Positions 12,401 through 27,400 are shown, counted from the first letter of the stretch. The stretch is DNA of 64,000 nt from Plazaster borealis (GCA_021014325.1 CM037474.1:19648488-19712487), one strand, 5' to 3'. Numbers and translations: made by a program. Notes: generated by a model not told the origin, from the letters alone.

Positions 12401-15400
12401 TTTAGCCATGTCTGGGCATATGGTGATGATTATACAGAATGAATGGTCTCTAAAGGGTTAATACAAAGCAACCTTCACTTACACAGCTAGTGTAGAAATT
12501 TGGCGCTAACCCTAAGCAGAGAGTGGTGACAGGGGGGCCAATTTCATAGCGCTGTTTAACGGTAAGCAAATTTTCGTGCTAACTATAGCAGATAAATCGC
12601 GTAAGCATATTTCACAGGTTAGCAAGAAAATTAGGCGGCCAGCGTGCGCGTTCACCATGAATTTGCATTGTTATCTCATTCATTTTCATACAGTATGCAC
12701 CTGAAGGTTAGCATGCTATTTCGTGTGCTTTCTGTTAGCAGCGCTATGAAATGGAGTCTCACGCAGCAGTAAGCACAAAAACGGCCATTAAGCAGCTTTA
12801 TGAAATTGGGCCCATATCTAAGCACAGAAATCCAAGGTTTGCAGATCCATAAAGTAAGGCCCTTGTATCTCATTCTGAGAGTACCAATATGGTCATCAAG
12901 GTAATACAAATATCTTATTTGACTCTAAAATGGTGGCTGGGGTAGCTACATTGCAATGGGGTCTACACTTGAGATGAGAAATGTTGCAGAGTGAACAAAC
13001 ATAACAAGCACATTTTTGACATATCTATGGTTGAACCATACATGTAAGTGATGGTTCTTCAATTATAGCAGATGTTAGTTTATTCTACATGTATGTAATA
13101 TTTAGCATACTTTTCAACATGTTAGCCACTTTTGAGCGAATAAGAAATAAGAAAAAAAAACATCACCAATAGCAGAACCTGAGCACTACCCCACAGAAAA
13201 TACAAAAGGAAGAAAAGTGCTTTGGCAAGGAATTCATGAAAAAGTCTAAGACCAAGCAGGAGAAAAAGAAACATTAAAAGATTAAATAAAATGCAGACCC
13301 AATCTGCAATTGTGTTGATTAAATTTGTTAGCATAACCCTTTGCCAAAAACTGAAGAAAAGAAAAGCAAAGAAACTAAAGGACCAAAAAGAATCTCCAAA
13401 TGTTTTCTTGAAAATTAAAACAGTAGAGGTTAGTAGCACTGTAGCTTTCATTCAGAAAACTACAAGGAGAAAATTCAACTTGAAATGTACTGTTTCATAT
13501 GCTGGAAGTCCACACCATAGCATTGAAACTGGGCAAATGTTGTGTGACTTATAACAATGCAATATATGCATGAGCGTTTTGACAGGAATGTAACAAACGT
13601 GATGCTCCACGCCAGAACCAGGCACTTCCCGCCGAAAAAACACAAATGTGTTTATTTCAGGCATGATAATTGGCCCTTGGAAAAAAAGTAGGACAATTTT
13701 ATAGAGTGCAAGGGCTGACCTACTACATGTGGTATAGGCTTCAATAAACAGGATATGTAATCAAAGTATAACATCGTTGACCATCGAGTTGTTCAAGTCT
13801 CGCCTTAAGACTCATCTTTTCAAACATTATTTTTGTAACATTGCAACTTATTGAAAGGTTTGAATCTATTATCTATTATTATTTAATTTATGTTGTTTAA
13901 TCCATTTTGCTTGTGATCAGTGCCTTGAGGCGGAACCGATCTGCAACTGTTTGCACTTTATAAATTTCTCTTTATTATTATCATTATTATAAACGTTTTT
14001 CTGATTTTTCCCAAGGGCAAAATAAAATCAGAAATCAGACTAAAGTAGGAAGATTATCATGCCTGTTATTTGAATTAGAGCTTTCGCACCCGGCTCCAGA
14101 ACCAGTGTCCGGTAGGCACGCCACTGGGACACCAGTCGAGGAAGGTAGCGACCCAAGATTGCGACCAATAGGCCAATAAGGTATGTATTTCTCAACATAT
14201 AGAATGTTTAAGACATCACATCACATTGATATCTTGGCACGTGTTTTGATTGTCTTTTCCAAGAACTGCCTGATTTTGGTGTGGGGTGTCACAAATGATA
14301 CATGCAAAATGAAGTAGGAATGAAGCTCTGAATGCTTGAGGCAACATCTAATTTGTAAGCAAGGTAGGGATTGGGAGAGTTGTTACGACCACATAGAAAA
14401 TGCTACACTCATGACATCTGAAGGCACTTGCCGATGCACACGCATGGTTTTCGGCAACACAAACTTGTGGGTGAAGAAACAATAACTCGCATTTGTTGTG
14501 AGTGATTAATGTTGCCGAAAGCATGATCCCATGTTATAAGGATAAAGTGTCAACATTGAACAATTAAAAACAGCTTGCAATGAAACAGAACGACATACGA
14601 CTGATCCGACTGATGGTTCTGGCCAGGCGAGGGCGGTATAATTTGGATGTCTTCCTCTCCCTGACTTCCTCTTCTGCTGCATGGTTTCTGGCAGTGGCAG
14701 CTTTCCCTTCCACACTTCCTAGAGAAGTCTCAACAGCTTCTTGAAGTTGCTCTGACTTTACCTCCACCTGAGAGGCAACATCTTTGGTGTGACTCTCAAC
14801 TTTCTTCTCTGTACCTCCTTCAGACTCCAGCGCAGCTTCTTGAAGTTGTTCCGTCTTTTCTTCAGGACTCACATCCTGAGACTCAACGTCTTTGAGGACA
14901 GGATGAAGAGGTTTCTGCTGAAGAGAAATGGGTGTTTGTGGATCCTCCATCTGTAAATGCTGATTCCTTGAAGGTGGGTCTTGAAAAGGAATACTACTTT
15001 GAGGCTGATTATCTCCCCCAGCATTCGGTGCAGCTGTACCATCCAAACATTCTTTTGATGTGTCATCTTTAGGAGGATTGGCAGAGGAGCCAACCGCTTC
15101 ATTCTTCAGAAGCGTTTCATTTTCCAAAATGGTCTCATTCTCTGCAGTACTGGTTTGACTTTTAAGGATGTCCTTCTCAACCTCCTGAGTGGTTCGAGTC
15201 TCAACGACTATAAGAGGACTGTCCTGCAGGGTCCGCACTGCCTCAGTCATTTCATCCACTTCGGGGGTTGCAGTTCTCATTAAATCCGGCGATGATGATA
15301 TCCGATGCTCGCGTCTCAATGCGCTACTTCGACTTCCCTTACGACTGAATCCAGGATTGATACTGCCTAATGAGTCCTGTCTGGTTTGCTTCAGAAAACC

Positions 15401-18400
15401 TGGAAAGTTTCAGTGTGGTGGTGGTGACAACAAGGGGGTGTAACAGTGAGAAAAATCACACAGAGAGAAAGATAATAGGGGTGACATGAAAAAATGCAAA
15501 CTATTTAAAGAATGGTATCTTGTCATCAATCATGCACTGAAAAGAGAGACAAATCAAAGCTGATTAAAAGTTTGGAAAATATAAGCAAACTAATAGAGAG
15601 TTTCAAAGAGATGACATGCAACACTTCAAAATGATTTTTGGTTTTCATGGATAGAGTGTATTTTAACAGATCTAGATTCTATAAGTTCTCAAAGGATGAG
15701 CAACTATAACTAAAATAAGAAGCAATATGCAGTTCCGGGTTTCTTTTGTTCAAATTGGAAAATCAAATCAATAAGTCAAGCCTCTCAAAGCATAAAAGCC
15801 AAATTAGCTATGATAAGCAAATATTGGAAAAGCAATATGAAGGGAATTTGTAGAAATGAAATTATTACACTGAGTTTGGGGAGGACAAATATAAATGTTT
15901 GTGTTCAGTTTTTTACAAAAGCATCATACTTAATCAAAGCAATCAATTATCAGGTATTACATCAGGCAACACTTCAATCTTAAAAAAATAAAAAATAAAA
16001 TAAAATGGTTTTAGAAATGACATGTGATAAAAGAAATCATGTGAAAGGTGTCTTTAGACTATATACTTCCTATACCTTTTTCAACGGCAAACTTCATCAG
16101 CCCAGCCATGGGGTCAGCACCGGGGGACAGCACAAAAACAAGGGGTGTGGAATGGCTGGAGTCTTGGTATGACCTTGTGAGGTCAAAGGTTGGTGGTTCA
16201 ATGTATGCCTGACCCATGCGCTTTACAATGAAGTTACTGACCGCAGGGACGACCTGTGAATTTCAGAAAAAGTTGGATTTTGAAAAGTTTGAAAGGAGTA
16301 TGAATGAAAGGATGAGGACAGCCAGGAGGGGCCATTTTCAAAACCTTTCTAAGCAAATATAACAGACAAAGTATATTTGCTTTGCAGAAACGGGTTCCCA
16401 ACCAAAATAAAATGCTATGTGCAAAGTAGGTGGCTGGTACTTTGCTAATTTTAATCTTACTTGTTTTTCTGTCTTGGTTTTTTTATATTTTTGTTGTAAT
16501 GTTTTGAATTTGTTTTTTGTTTGTTTGTTTGTTTTGTTGTTGTTGCTGTTGTTATTGTTATTGTTGTTGTAGTTTTGTGTGTGTTTTTGTTTTGTTCTGT
16601 TGTTGTTTTGGGTGGGGTTTTTTTTGGGGGGGGGTTTGGGGTGAAGTAGTTATTCTTGCCAATATTCACCTTATCAGGTCTGATTATTCTCAGTATAATC
16701 AGTTTCTGGATGTCGTTTAAAGTAATTTCCCAAGGCTCTGGAATCGCATCCGTGTGTGGGGAATGTGAATCATACAATGCCTTCCAGTCAGCAATCTGCA
16801 AATTGGGAAACAAAAAAAAACATTACAAACTAGTTCAAGAAATGTTAGTCTCATCAAGGTAAACATTTCTAAATATTATAAATACACATCTGAGATGTGC
16901 CTTTGCAATGGTAAAGGTAAAAATCATACTTAAAACCTTTCTACAGTACATTACTGTGGAAATTCTTATTTTCTTTTCTCTCCACAAGAATTAAACAATT
17001 TACGGTCAGTTACATTTCTTGGGTTGGTCAGGTTATGTCAAACAACAATTTGTTTAAGGCCGAAGGGTCCTCCACTGAGTAGAAATTATAAAGACAAACT
17101 ACAAATTGTATCTTTGTGAAGCGCCTTGAGCGTAATTTGAGGTGGACTTTGGCGCTATATATGTTTACTTTATTATTATTATAACTATGATTAAACTCAC
17201 ATTATTCCTGAAATTCAACATGAAGTCATTGAAGGCAGGGAGGGTGGACACTCTGACAATCTCCGCCCATGATTTGTCAGGCAGCCAATCAGGAGCCGGA
17301 TTGGGGAACGGATTCTCTAAGGCCACGCCCCCTGTCAGGAGGAACCGCCACTCATTGTCGTCGATCTCTCCTCTAAAAATGAAAACAGTAGCATTTGTAG
17401 AAATGTCCTCAATGCATTGTACACTGCTAAAAATAGTATTCTTGAAATAAGAAAAAATCTCATTTTAAGAAATCTTTACTTGTGTCACTCCCAAAAATCT
17501 TAATAGAAAAACTTTCCAGGGAGTGACACAAGAACTGATTTCTTGAAATAAAATTTGTTTCTTATTTCAAGAATACAAATTTTAAGCAGTGTATATTTAA
17601 TCTTGAGGGGCACTAATGAAGGGTACAGGGTACATTATATTCTCTATGTGATTCTACATCCTCAAAAGCAGTTAGTAATGGTCCTCGCAAGGTAGAATCT
17701 GTCCGACTAGTTACTTTTAATGAGGCACTCTTATGTCGTGTAGAAATCAACAGCCGAGTAATAATACGCCTTCAGAAAGTTGTTTGGATCATCCTAAGAC
17801 AATATTTTGCTTACTGGCAAAACAAAAATCTGAAAATTGCACTGCAGGGTCTATGCTACATTAAAATGACTTAATTATTTCCTTGCGTCACAAATGGAAA
17901 ACAGCGCCTACCAGATTGTTTGCGTCATGTAATTCGCATCGCATTCACTTTCGCGTGAAGTATGAACCGAGCTTAACTAAACAAAATATTTGTTGAAAAC
18001 AAACAATTACTTTTTGTGCAAATGGAAAACTTTTTGGGGTTGTATTTCAAACTGTTTATGTTCAGTGACCAATTTCATACTAGCCTTATACCTAGAATGT
18101 GTAGCCATGAAAGTACTATGAAAATGCACAACAACTTAGACTGATTCACAGTAAAATTGTCCAAAGATAATAAATATGCAAAACAAATTCTTTTTAGAAA
18201 GCTGATGGTTTTTTAAGATATTTTGTTCACAGTTGTACACCTTTGCCTAGGATATTATCCTAGAATCAGACTAGACATTCTTACCTGCCCTTAGCCAGCC
18301 CAATGCATAGAATGAAGGAGAAGAGTAGTTTATCTTTCTCAAAGAGAGAGCGGCAGACGTTCTGGTAGACGCTGTACGTGAAGTGGTTATTCAGGCTGTT

Positions 18401-21400
18401 GATTCGCTTATTCAGATCGCTGGAGGCTGGACTGGAATTTATGGACTGTCAAAGATGAACAAACAAACAACCCCAAAAACCCAGTTATTCCAGGGATTTG
18501 TACAGCATAGATTGATACCACAAAGTTATATACGTATCGACTACACAATTTTTTGGAATCCTCCTGGGCAGAGACATGTTTATGACTTATGGATAGTGGA
18601 ACATTTTGCCAGCGAGTGTTCTTCTCATTTTACAAGCCCCAATTAACAACGATGCATTTGAATTTGGGCAGTTTCTGTGTTGCACGCTTAGTTATCATAT
18701 TACTCACATTAACTGAATGAGCATTAAATTTCTCATCATATTGATTCTATAAGAAACTGATAGAGATTAATGCACTGATATGCACATAGTTGTACAACTG
18801 CTTTACAATATTTCAAGCTTTCCAAAGGTTATACAAAAACAATGGGCCACATTGCTTCAAAATGCAAAGTCAAGTCAACAGATGAAGCTCTATGGTTAGT
18901 ATAATTACTTTTTGTGCATTTACCATTTTTGTCATGTTCCCTGTGTACATGAATACTGATTCTCAATATACCAAAATGGAGCCAGACTATTTTTGTCCTT
19001 ACAGCCTTGGTTTTGTTTACATTGTGCTCCAGTCATTAGGCTATTTAGTTGCTGCATTGATAAACGAAAACACATAAGAAGGACCTAGTGTGCAGCACTA
19101 AGACAAAACATAGGTGCATAAGTAAGTGGGAACTTAAATCAGTGAGTACTTAAAGATTTAAAGCATAAACTTATTTAACCGATTACATGTTTATAGTCAC
19201 ATATCAATTATGCTTGATGATTAATGTTTCAAAGATTGCTTGAAAGTGAAAGTTTATTCCAAACAAACATCAATATAAAATTTGTTGGTGACAGGATTGG
19301 TTGATGTTGAATTGCTGGTACGAATAGGCAAAATTTCAACAAATGTCAAATGTGCTATGTGCATGTTATAGGAAACACACTACCTGTGGAGAAAACACCA
19401 AGTACATAAATGTGTGTATACCAACGGTCAGTTAGGGTGGGGGTGGGAGTGGGGGAGGACAAATAGGGAGGGGGGTGTGTATGTGCTGATCTTGTGTGCT
19501 AGTAACTTACAGGTATTTGTTGCAACATTTCCGGAGACATTGTCCTAGTGACATGGACAGACTACATGGGTATGACGAAAGTTAAACATGATTCAAATCA
19601 TTAACAAATAACAAAAAATATAAAAGCATTTGTATCATAACAGGTATAACGATCCAAAATACATGGCAGCCAAGTAAATCAAAATGAATATCAGCGACTG
19701 AGAAACTTTCACTCCGTATTTTTTCTTCCAATACTGGCATCATGTTTGACAATAAAATCACAGCCAATATATGGTATAAAAATATTTTCTACTCATTCAC
19801 CTTTTCTACAAGGACTCCATCCTCATTGGAACTCTGTGCCTTCAACCATGGAGGTAAAACTACCTCCATGCTTTAACCAACGTGGTTTTTCAAATTAATG
19901 GAAGCAGTTAAGTTAGAGCAGAACCAAAAACTAAAGTCAGGACAGAAGATTGAAAAAGTCCCTCAGAGAGAAATGCAGAAATAAACAACGGTAACTCGAG
20001 GTTGAACCCCGGAGGAGAAAAAAACCTTATACGCTAACCTTGATTACTACCCATTTAATGTTCCATTCCTCCCTTATTATAAGAACAAACGACTGATCAA
20101 AATTTTGTTCTTAAATGTGCACCATTGGCAGACATCCACAGAGGAACTTTATTATTTGAGCAAGCGCCATAGGCACTTTTGTGGATACCGGCGCTATACA
20201 AGACGTCATTATTATTATTAGTAGTTTACTAATATTAGATTCTTATGATTCTTACCTGTAGATAAAGGTTGATAAACCAAGCTAGTGAGTACTGATACAT
20301 TGGCTCAATGCTAGCAAGATCCGATATCGTGAAGAACAGAATGGAAGAATGCTTAGCAACCTACGGGCAAAGAAATAATCCAATAGTACAATAATAATAC
20401 AAGAACTTTTATGATTATTTTTATACTAAAAAAGTAAGGGGCGCTTATGCGCTAGGCAAGTTTCCCAGGAAGTTCCTAGGAAAATTTGGTTGACCTTTCC
20501 ACACTAACCCTGGCAAACTCCTGGGAATAAGTATGTTTCCCAGGATTATCTACCCCTGCTTTAGCCTAAATATCTGACGTCACACTTCGAGGCTTGTGAA
20601 TATCGCACGATACCAGTCTTGCCGGCCTACCAGATGTACCTTTGACCTTGCATCCCAATTCACAGGTAAGGAGATTCGTAGTATATACACAAACACACGT
20701 GTACACCCATTACATATTGTGAACAACACAACACAACATCATTATGCACACACGGTCGCAGCAGATGATCAAAAGTACAGTTATCTGCTGCTGGTGTAGC
20801 TGACAAACTACGTCACTTCGGAGCAGACCAATCATAACACTGAAATTGAAAGCTTACGTCACTGCACGTTTATCCATTGAAATCATTGGGCCTGTAAGAC
20901 CAGTGCCTGTCTTTATCCTTGCGAATAAAGACAGGGGACCAGTCTATCCCTGCTTGGGAGTAGTAAGCGAGATATCCCTGAGGTTTGCATAATGCATGTA
21001 CAATTTTTTTCCAGGTGTGAAACATAGGGTAATGGTGAGGTTAAAAATGTCCAGGAATTTTCTCACGCTTTATTTCCTGGGAATTTTGCTCTGTGGTGTG
21101 AAAAAGGCTCAAGAAAACTTATTCTTTAGAGGTAGGGTTAAACGTAGTTTTCAAGAGGCTGAATATTAAGAAAAGGTAATATTGGCCTCACATTCCACCC
21201 TAGCAGAGTCTTTCTCAAAGGCAAAAAAAAAAATCAACAAATCAACAAAAAATTATAGCAGTAACAACTTATTTTCGTGAGGCATGGTGAGTTCTGACTA
21301 TGTGTGGAACATATTCCAGGTTTTGGAGAGTAGAATGTCCTATTCTTCACATGCACAGTGACCATGTGCAGGAATTTCCCTCTATGCATATTTGGGTTTG

Positions 21401-24400
21401 AGAGCTTTTCATATTTTAAAGAGTAATCTACACAGAACGTCCACTTTCAGAACTTCACTTGAATCGTACAACCGCCAAGAAAAACCCCTCCCTTGCTCAC
21501 CGGCTTGTACCCGTCTCTTGTCTCATCAATTTCCTTCTCCGTCCTGCTGGCAATCTCCTGTTTCTCAGAGATCTCCTTGGACAGGACCTTACTGGATGAC
21601 AAGATCTCGATGGCCGTCTCATCTTCTAAGATGTTCCCCTCGGAGGACGACAGCACCTCCAGGATCTTATCCTCAATCTCCTTCAGCTGACGGCGGTTGT
21701 GAGCGCCCTCTATGATCAGCTGGTTCTTCTTCTCCTCCAGTTGGGGCTTCTCCTTGGCAGCAACGAGGCCAAGGAGTTGGTCTTCAAGACCCAGGGGAGT
21801 TATCATGAAGTTGAGGAGAGTAACCTGTTAAAGAACAATGGCGTGTTCAATCGATAAATAAAGTCAAATCTCTTTTTGGCACATTACGATTAATCCACAT
21901 TAAACTCAGCTCAATAATGTGCAAATTTAACCAGCAAGAACAAAGTTAACAATCTCTTACAAATTCACTTTACAAACTGTTCAAATATTTGTTCATTTGT
22001 AAAACCTTAGAGCACAGCAACAGTTGTGAAATAGATACTTTTTCCTCTTTTTGGGGGTGACCAAATTTACATTTTGACTCAGTGTAGGACGGGACCAACA
22101 ACAAAATGTGTGATCCCCAGCGTTAATTACAGACAAGAACAGCTTTTCTACTTTCTAAATAGCATGTAGCGATGTTTATTTGCCTGAACCATGGAGAGGA
22201 ACAAACAAGTGCAAAGGTTGTGTCCTCTACAGCAAATATGAATGCATATGATGTCTGTGAGGGTGCCAAAGCTTGTTTTGTAAACTGACAAAGATAAAGA
22301 TCTATACTAAAGGTGGTCGGCGGACGAATATATGGAAAGGAATTAAATGAGAAAAAACAAAACATGTTGATACATATGTAAGGCCCTCCCATGTACACCC
22401 AACAAAAAGTATACACATTTTTGCACTACAATTTTTATTTGTGTGCAAAGTTTTCTTGACTTTTTTAGCAGTTGGCTGTAGGAGAGACTTTAAACAGAAT
22501 TAAACAAGCGGTAACTGGAGGTAACTCGAGGTTGAACCCAGGATAACCCTGGAAAACATAAGAAAATGAGGATGGCTGTTCTGACCTATCATGAATAAGG
22601 GAGAAATGCAGAAGTAAACAAGCAGTAACTTGAGGTAACGTGAGGTTGATCCCCTGATAAATCGGAGAAACCTAAACAAAAATAAAAAAACCTTAAGGCA
22701 AAACTCAACTTACTCTTGTTAAATTTTGTATTCCTCTGTATTATATATCAGTACTATAACAAAGTGCGCTCTACCATCATGTCATATCAGACCAGTATTT
22801 ACCTTAACAGAGACTTCTGGCAGATAATGAGGGTTGCGTTTCCTTGTAGTGATGTAGAACTTGAAGTCTTTACTGAACTCAATCACATTATCACCAAGGC
22901 GCAAGTAGTCAAGGCCATTCTAAATAAAACAAAATACAAACATTTTGAACAATGAACTCAAAGATAATCTTAGTTCCAAACTAAGCCCCCCTTCCTTTTG
23001 TATATAACACGTCATTGGTTTTTTAAGAGTAAATTCATTTCCATCCTCTAGTGTTCAATGAACCAACCTGGTTGATTCAACCGACCTGTGAATATTTCAT
23101 CACGTTTTAAATTGAATTGAATTAATGTAAATTTAGGCAATACAATCTTCTGATTGTGATGCCTTTTTTGTATTTTGAAATAACAAACAAACCATTTATC
23201 TATCTATTTATCTACATTAGGCGATTTATTTTTTATTTTTATGAAGGAGAAGCAAAGAAAACATTTACGTTTAACGTTTATGTTTTGTCAGGGATTGGGT
23301 GTATGTTCATACATACTTACATTGACTGCGGCAATACAAATATTTCCCAATCCCTACTTTGTCTTTGCATTTAACACATTTTAATTGTTTTTTACTAAAG
23401 CTAGACTGATATATCATCAACTTTTTATTTGAAAACATGTATAAAATAAATATTATTTATTAAGTTAGTGTGTCACGGCCAATTGATTTTCAGTCCCTAT
23501 GTGGTTCTGAAAATTTTACAGAATTTGGGTTTTCCTCCATCTAAAACTTCACTTCACTTCATTGTCTTGTCTTCACATGATTTGACCTCATACAGGTAAA
23601 AATACAAAGCACCTTTCATTATAAAAAAACCACATAAAACTGATCTACTGTCACAGTTACAGCACGAAGCGGAGGCTGTTTTTAACATACCTGTTTGAAG
23701 GTTTGCCTGAGGAGCAGAGGTTCTAGAATAGGGTCCAACTCCTCTCCAACATTCTCCAGAAGACATGGCTGACCAAACTACATGTGGAAGAAGATACATA
23801 CAAGAAAATGAGAGCACAGCTCTGTGCAAATACAAAAATGTAAACACCCTTTTTAAAGGGATTGTATACGTTTGGTAATTGGAACCCACTGTTTGTTTCA
23901 ATCCTATACAGCTGTATATATATACCATAAAACTAAACTGTGAAAAATTTCATTTTAAAAGGTGGTAGCGTTTTTGAGAGATTGCAAAAAATCTGGAGCG
24001 ATTATGTCCACATATGAAGAATAATCTGCAATTGGAATACACAATCTGAGAAACGTTTCTGACACAAAAATGCTTCTCAGATTCAAATCTCTTTGGATAA
24101 AAACTGATATCTTTTTCCATAACCACATTACTTAAAAGTGAAATGTTTCTCAAAATGCTTGATACTACCAGAAGCTGCTGTATTTCTTACCAAGTAACTT
24201 TTTATTGCCATTAATTTGATGAGTAATTACCAAACGTGTTCAGAACCTTTAAGACCGAATGAAAAGTCTTCTTTTTTACAGATACTTTCAGTAAAAAAGA
24301 CAAAGACAAGAAGCAATTGTTTTCCTACCTGAATGCAGTTTTCCAGTGCGCGGCAGTAGTTGGGGTCAGAGAGTTTAATGACCTGTAGCTTGTTGGGTTT

Positions 24401-27400
24401 CTCCATGTTCTTGACCCACTTGTTGGCCTGACCCTGAGGGTCAATCATGAGGGGCCAGCGGTTGGCATTGGTCACTATCAGAGCATTGTCTGTAGAAAAA
24501 CTGCCAAAAGAATTAAAATTGAAGATTTTAGGTTCATTACTGTGAAGTGAAGCATCTTGAACTGCGTTAATGCTCTGTTCTTTGTAGGTCATGATTGAGA
24601 GTTTGTGTTTTGAAGAGTGAGTGTGGCGTGTCGTGGCCGGGCGGTCAAGTGCATCAGACTCAAGCGCTGGTGTTTCTGATCAGCAGAGTGTGGGTTTGAA
24701 TCCTGGTTTTGACACTTGTGTCCTTAAGCAAGACACTTAACCATTGTTGTTACATCCTTCGGATGGGACGTAAAGCCGTTGGTCCCATGTGTTGTGTAAT
24801 GCATGTAAAAGGACCTAGTTACACTTCGCTAAGAGAAGGGGTTTGCCACGGTGTTTCTTGCAGTGGCAGCGCCGCAGCACCCTGTAAACCCTTACAAGGT
24901 GTTACATAAATGGGTCTCATACTTTAAAAACCTGTCTGGAAATAAAAATGATAAGCGCTATGAGACACCCGTAGATAAAGCGCTACATAAAAACTAGTTA
25001 TTATTATCATTATACAAAATTGACTTACTTATCGACTGGTAAACCAGCTAGTTGCCAATCCCGTATCTTGACAGGATCACCAAGAGTGGCCGACAGTGAG
25101 AACACATCAGAGACAGGTATGTCTTTCTCTTTACACAGTCTATACCAGTCCCTCAGGCATTCCTGATGGAAGGAAAATAACACATATCAAAACAATGGTC
25201 TCCTGACAAGAACTAGAGAATACTAGTCAAAGTGTTGAGAAAAAAACAACTTTTTCTCTTCACCACCAAAGAATTATTACAAATTGTACTCAACAAAAAT
25301 ACTCAGTAAAAATTATCAACATTATCTGTGTGCTTTGCTTTCATCTCTGTCATCTCTTTTCACTTGACTGCTTCTGTTACACCAGCATACCTGTTTATGT
25401 GTGTTGTGTTGTTATGTCATTTAGCCTTCGAGAAAGACTCTGCTAAGGTCGAAAGGTCAGGCCATTAACTAATTTTTGCATTTATACCATGGTCCTTTTG
25501 GTTGGTAAGCAGTTCGCAGCTAATTATATTTTCTGGAAAATTTTCATTCTATTAACATCTGTTAAAAGTTATCTTAGTATAAATCAAACTTCTGAAACAC
25601 ATTTTTCCGCACAAGGTTTTACTGAATTAGAAAATTAACTCTTTATTAAAAGAGAAGATTTTCTTATATGTAGTTTTGTCTCAAAGTTAAGTAGATTAAA
25701 AAATTCAAATGGAAATAGGAACAGTTTTAAGAATGTCTGTTTTCTTAACTCCACGATAACAACGTCCACAGATTGTATGTAATACAAGCATGTCTCAAAG
25801 TTAAGTAGATTAAAAAATTCAAATGGAAATAGGAACAGTTTTAAGAATGTCTGTTTTCTTAACTCCACGATAACAATGTCCACAGAGTGTATGTAATATA
25901 AACATGAGCGTGTCTACCCGTTGAAACCAAGGACTTTAACAAAAGGGATCCAGGTGTATTGACAGACTGATGACGTCATCGCTTCGCTTTCAGTTACAAA
26001 AGCAATGGAGACGTAGCAAAAAAACCCAGTCCAAACACTGGGAGAACAAAGAGAAGTCCTTGATTAACCGGGTCGACAAACATGTTTTAACGCTACATAC
26101 GAAGTGTGGACCTGAGGTCCACATAATGTATGAACTTGAAACACTATGTGGACTTACACACGTCCACACAGTGTTTTTTTTACAGTGTTAAAAAATAGGA
26201 TTTTCCTTTAAGTGTACAAAACAAAGGAAAGTCCACAGAGTGACTGCAACACAAACCTGTGGACTTACGGAAGGGCATTTGTGGGGTCCTGACAACAATA
26301 AAACAAAGGACCCCACAAGGCCATCTCAATAGGAACAATGGACCCCAAAAGGGAATTCTTTAGAAAAGGGAATAATAGAACAACAATAGCAGGACCCCAC
26401 AAACCGGATCCGTAAGGCTGTGTGTTTGTGCGAGTGTTTCTGCCCACTGAAACCAAGGATTTTAACAAAAGGAATATGGGTACTTTGACAGACCCAATAC
26501 ATCCTTGGTTCCATTTTGAAAACTGGGTTGATATTAAAACAATGTGAGTAAGGAGAGGTCAAGTACACACTACTGAGGGATGAACTGACCTGTCTAAATG
26601 ACAAAGTGAATATCCCAAGGTAAGCCACCACTCCCGCTGATATCAGCACATCACCAACGATATTAGTAAAGGTTTCACCAAGTTCCTCAGCTTGCTGCAC
26701 AATCAAACACAATAATCAAATAAATAATCATTTTGATTGAACCATTAAATTGTTGAATATACGATGAATGGATGCTAAATCGAACAAGATGACAGCAAGC
26801 TTTTTTATAAAATTGTACACACAACAAATTATGAAACCATTATAGTTTTTTCTGTAAACGACTCCCATTGTGATGAAACTGTATAAGTTCTATGAGATTT
26901 TCATTACAAAATAGAGGGTATGAGTTAATGAAAACCTCCACATCAGTCATGTTTCTTTCTTTTTTTTAGCTTGGTTCATAACAAATGTGAATTGCGAAAG
27001 TGAGGCAAATTTCCTTGCATCACAGTGATAAAAAGGCACGCACCACAGTACTTTTTAGAATTTTATCAGGCAGTTACTAAAACATACAAGAAAACCAAAG
27101 TCCTTTTTTTTCTCCTCAATTCACTGAAAACTGTCTCTCCAGATACATTTTTAAAAGAAAAAGCAAAATGTTGACGAAATGTCAGGGTTCTAAACCACTT
27201 TGTACTGAATGCTTGTGTCACACAAGTTTGCTGAAGTATATTGTGAAGAATGAGCCGGGCGTTATGATATCTACATTACCTGCATCCATCTGTCTTTCTC
27301 TCCTCCCAAACCAGAGATGAGTTTCTCAGCGCGTATCAACTTCAGTCTCGTCATCTCAATGTTATCTTCAAGTTGCTGATCAAAGAAATATGAGAAGAAA

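Larger units (their letters stand above)
10834..14598 (-). other. Downstream part of dynein intron 32
   Basis: Holds a decayed GGGCCAAATTTC element near 11175-11285, two MITEs at 12040 and 12535 and a LINE 3' tail at 13790. The open frames at 11501-11737 and 13122-13451 have no domain or splice support. Confidence 0.7.

Noticed and set aside
13122..13451. 109-codon minus-strand frame rich in Leu/Phe
   Set aside because: Composition matches A-rich plus strand read backwards; no domain, no splice sites consistent with the dynein phase.
16457..16650. Open frames over the GT-rich tract (Cys/Val-rich on plus, Thr/Asn/Lys-rich on minus)
   Set aside because: Simple-sequence artefact. Only the adjacent 126 bp at 16670-16795 is coding.
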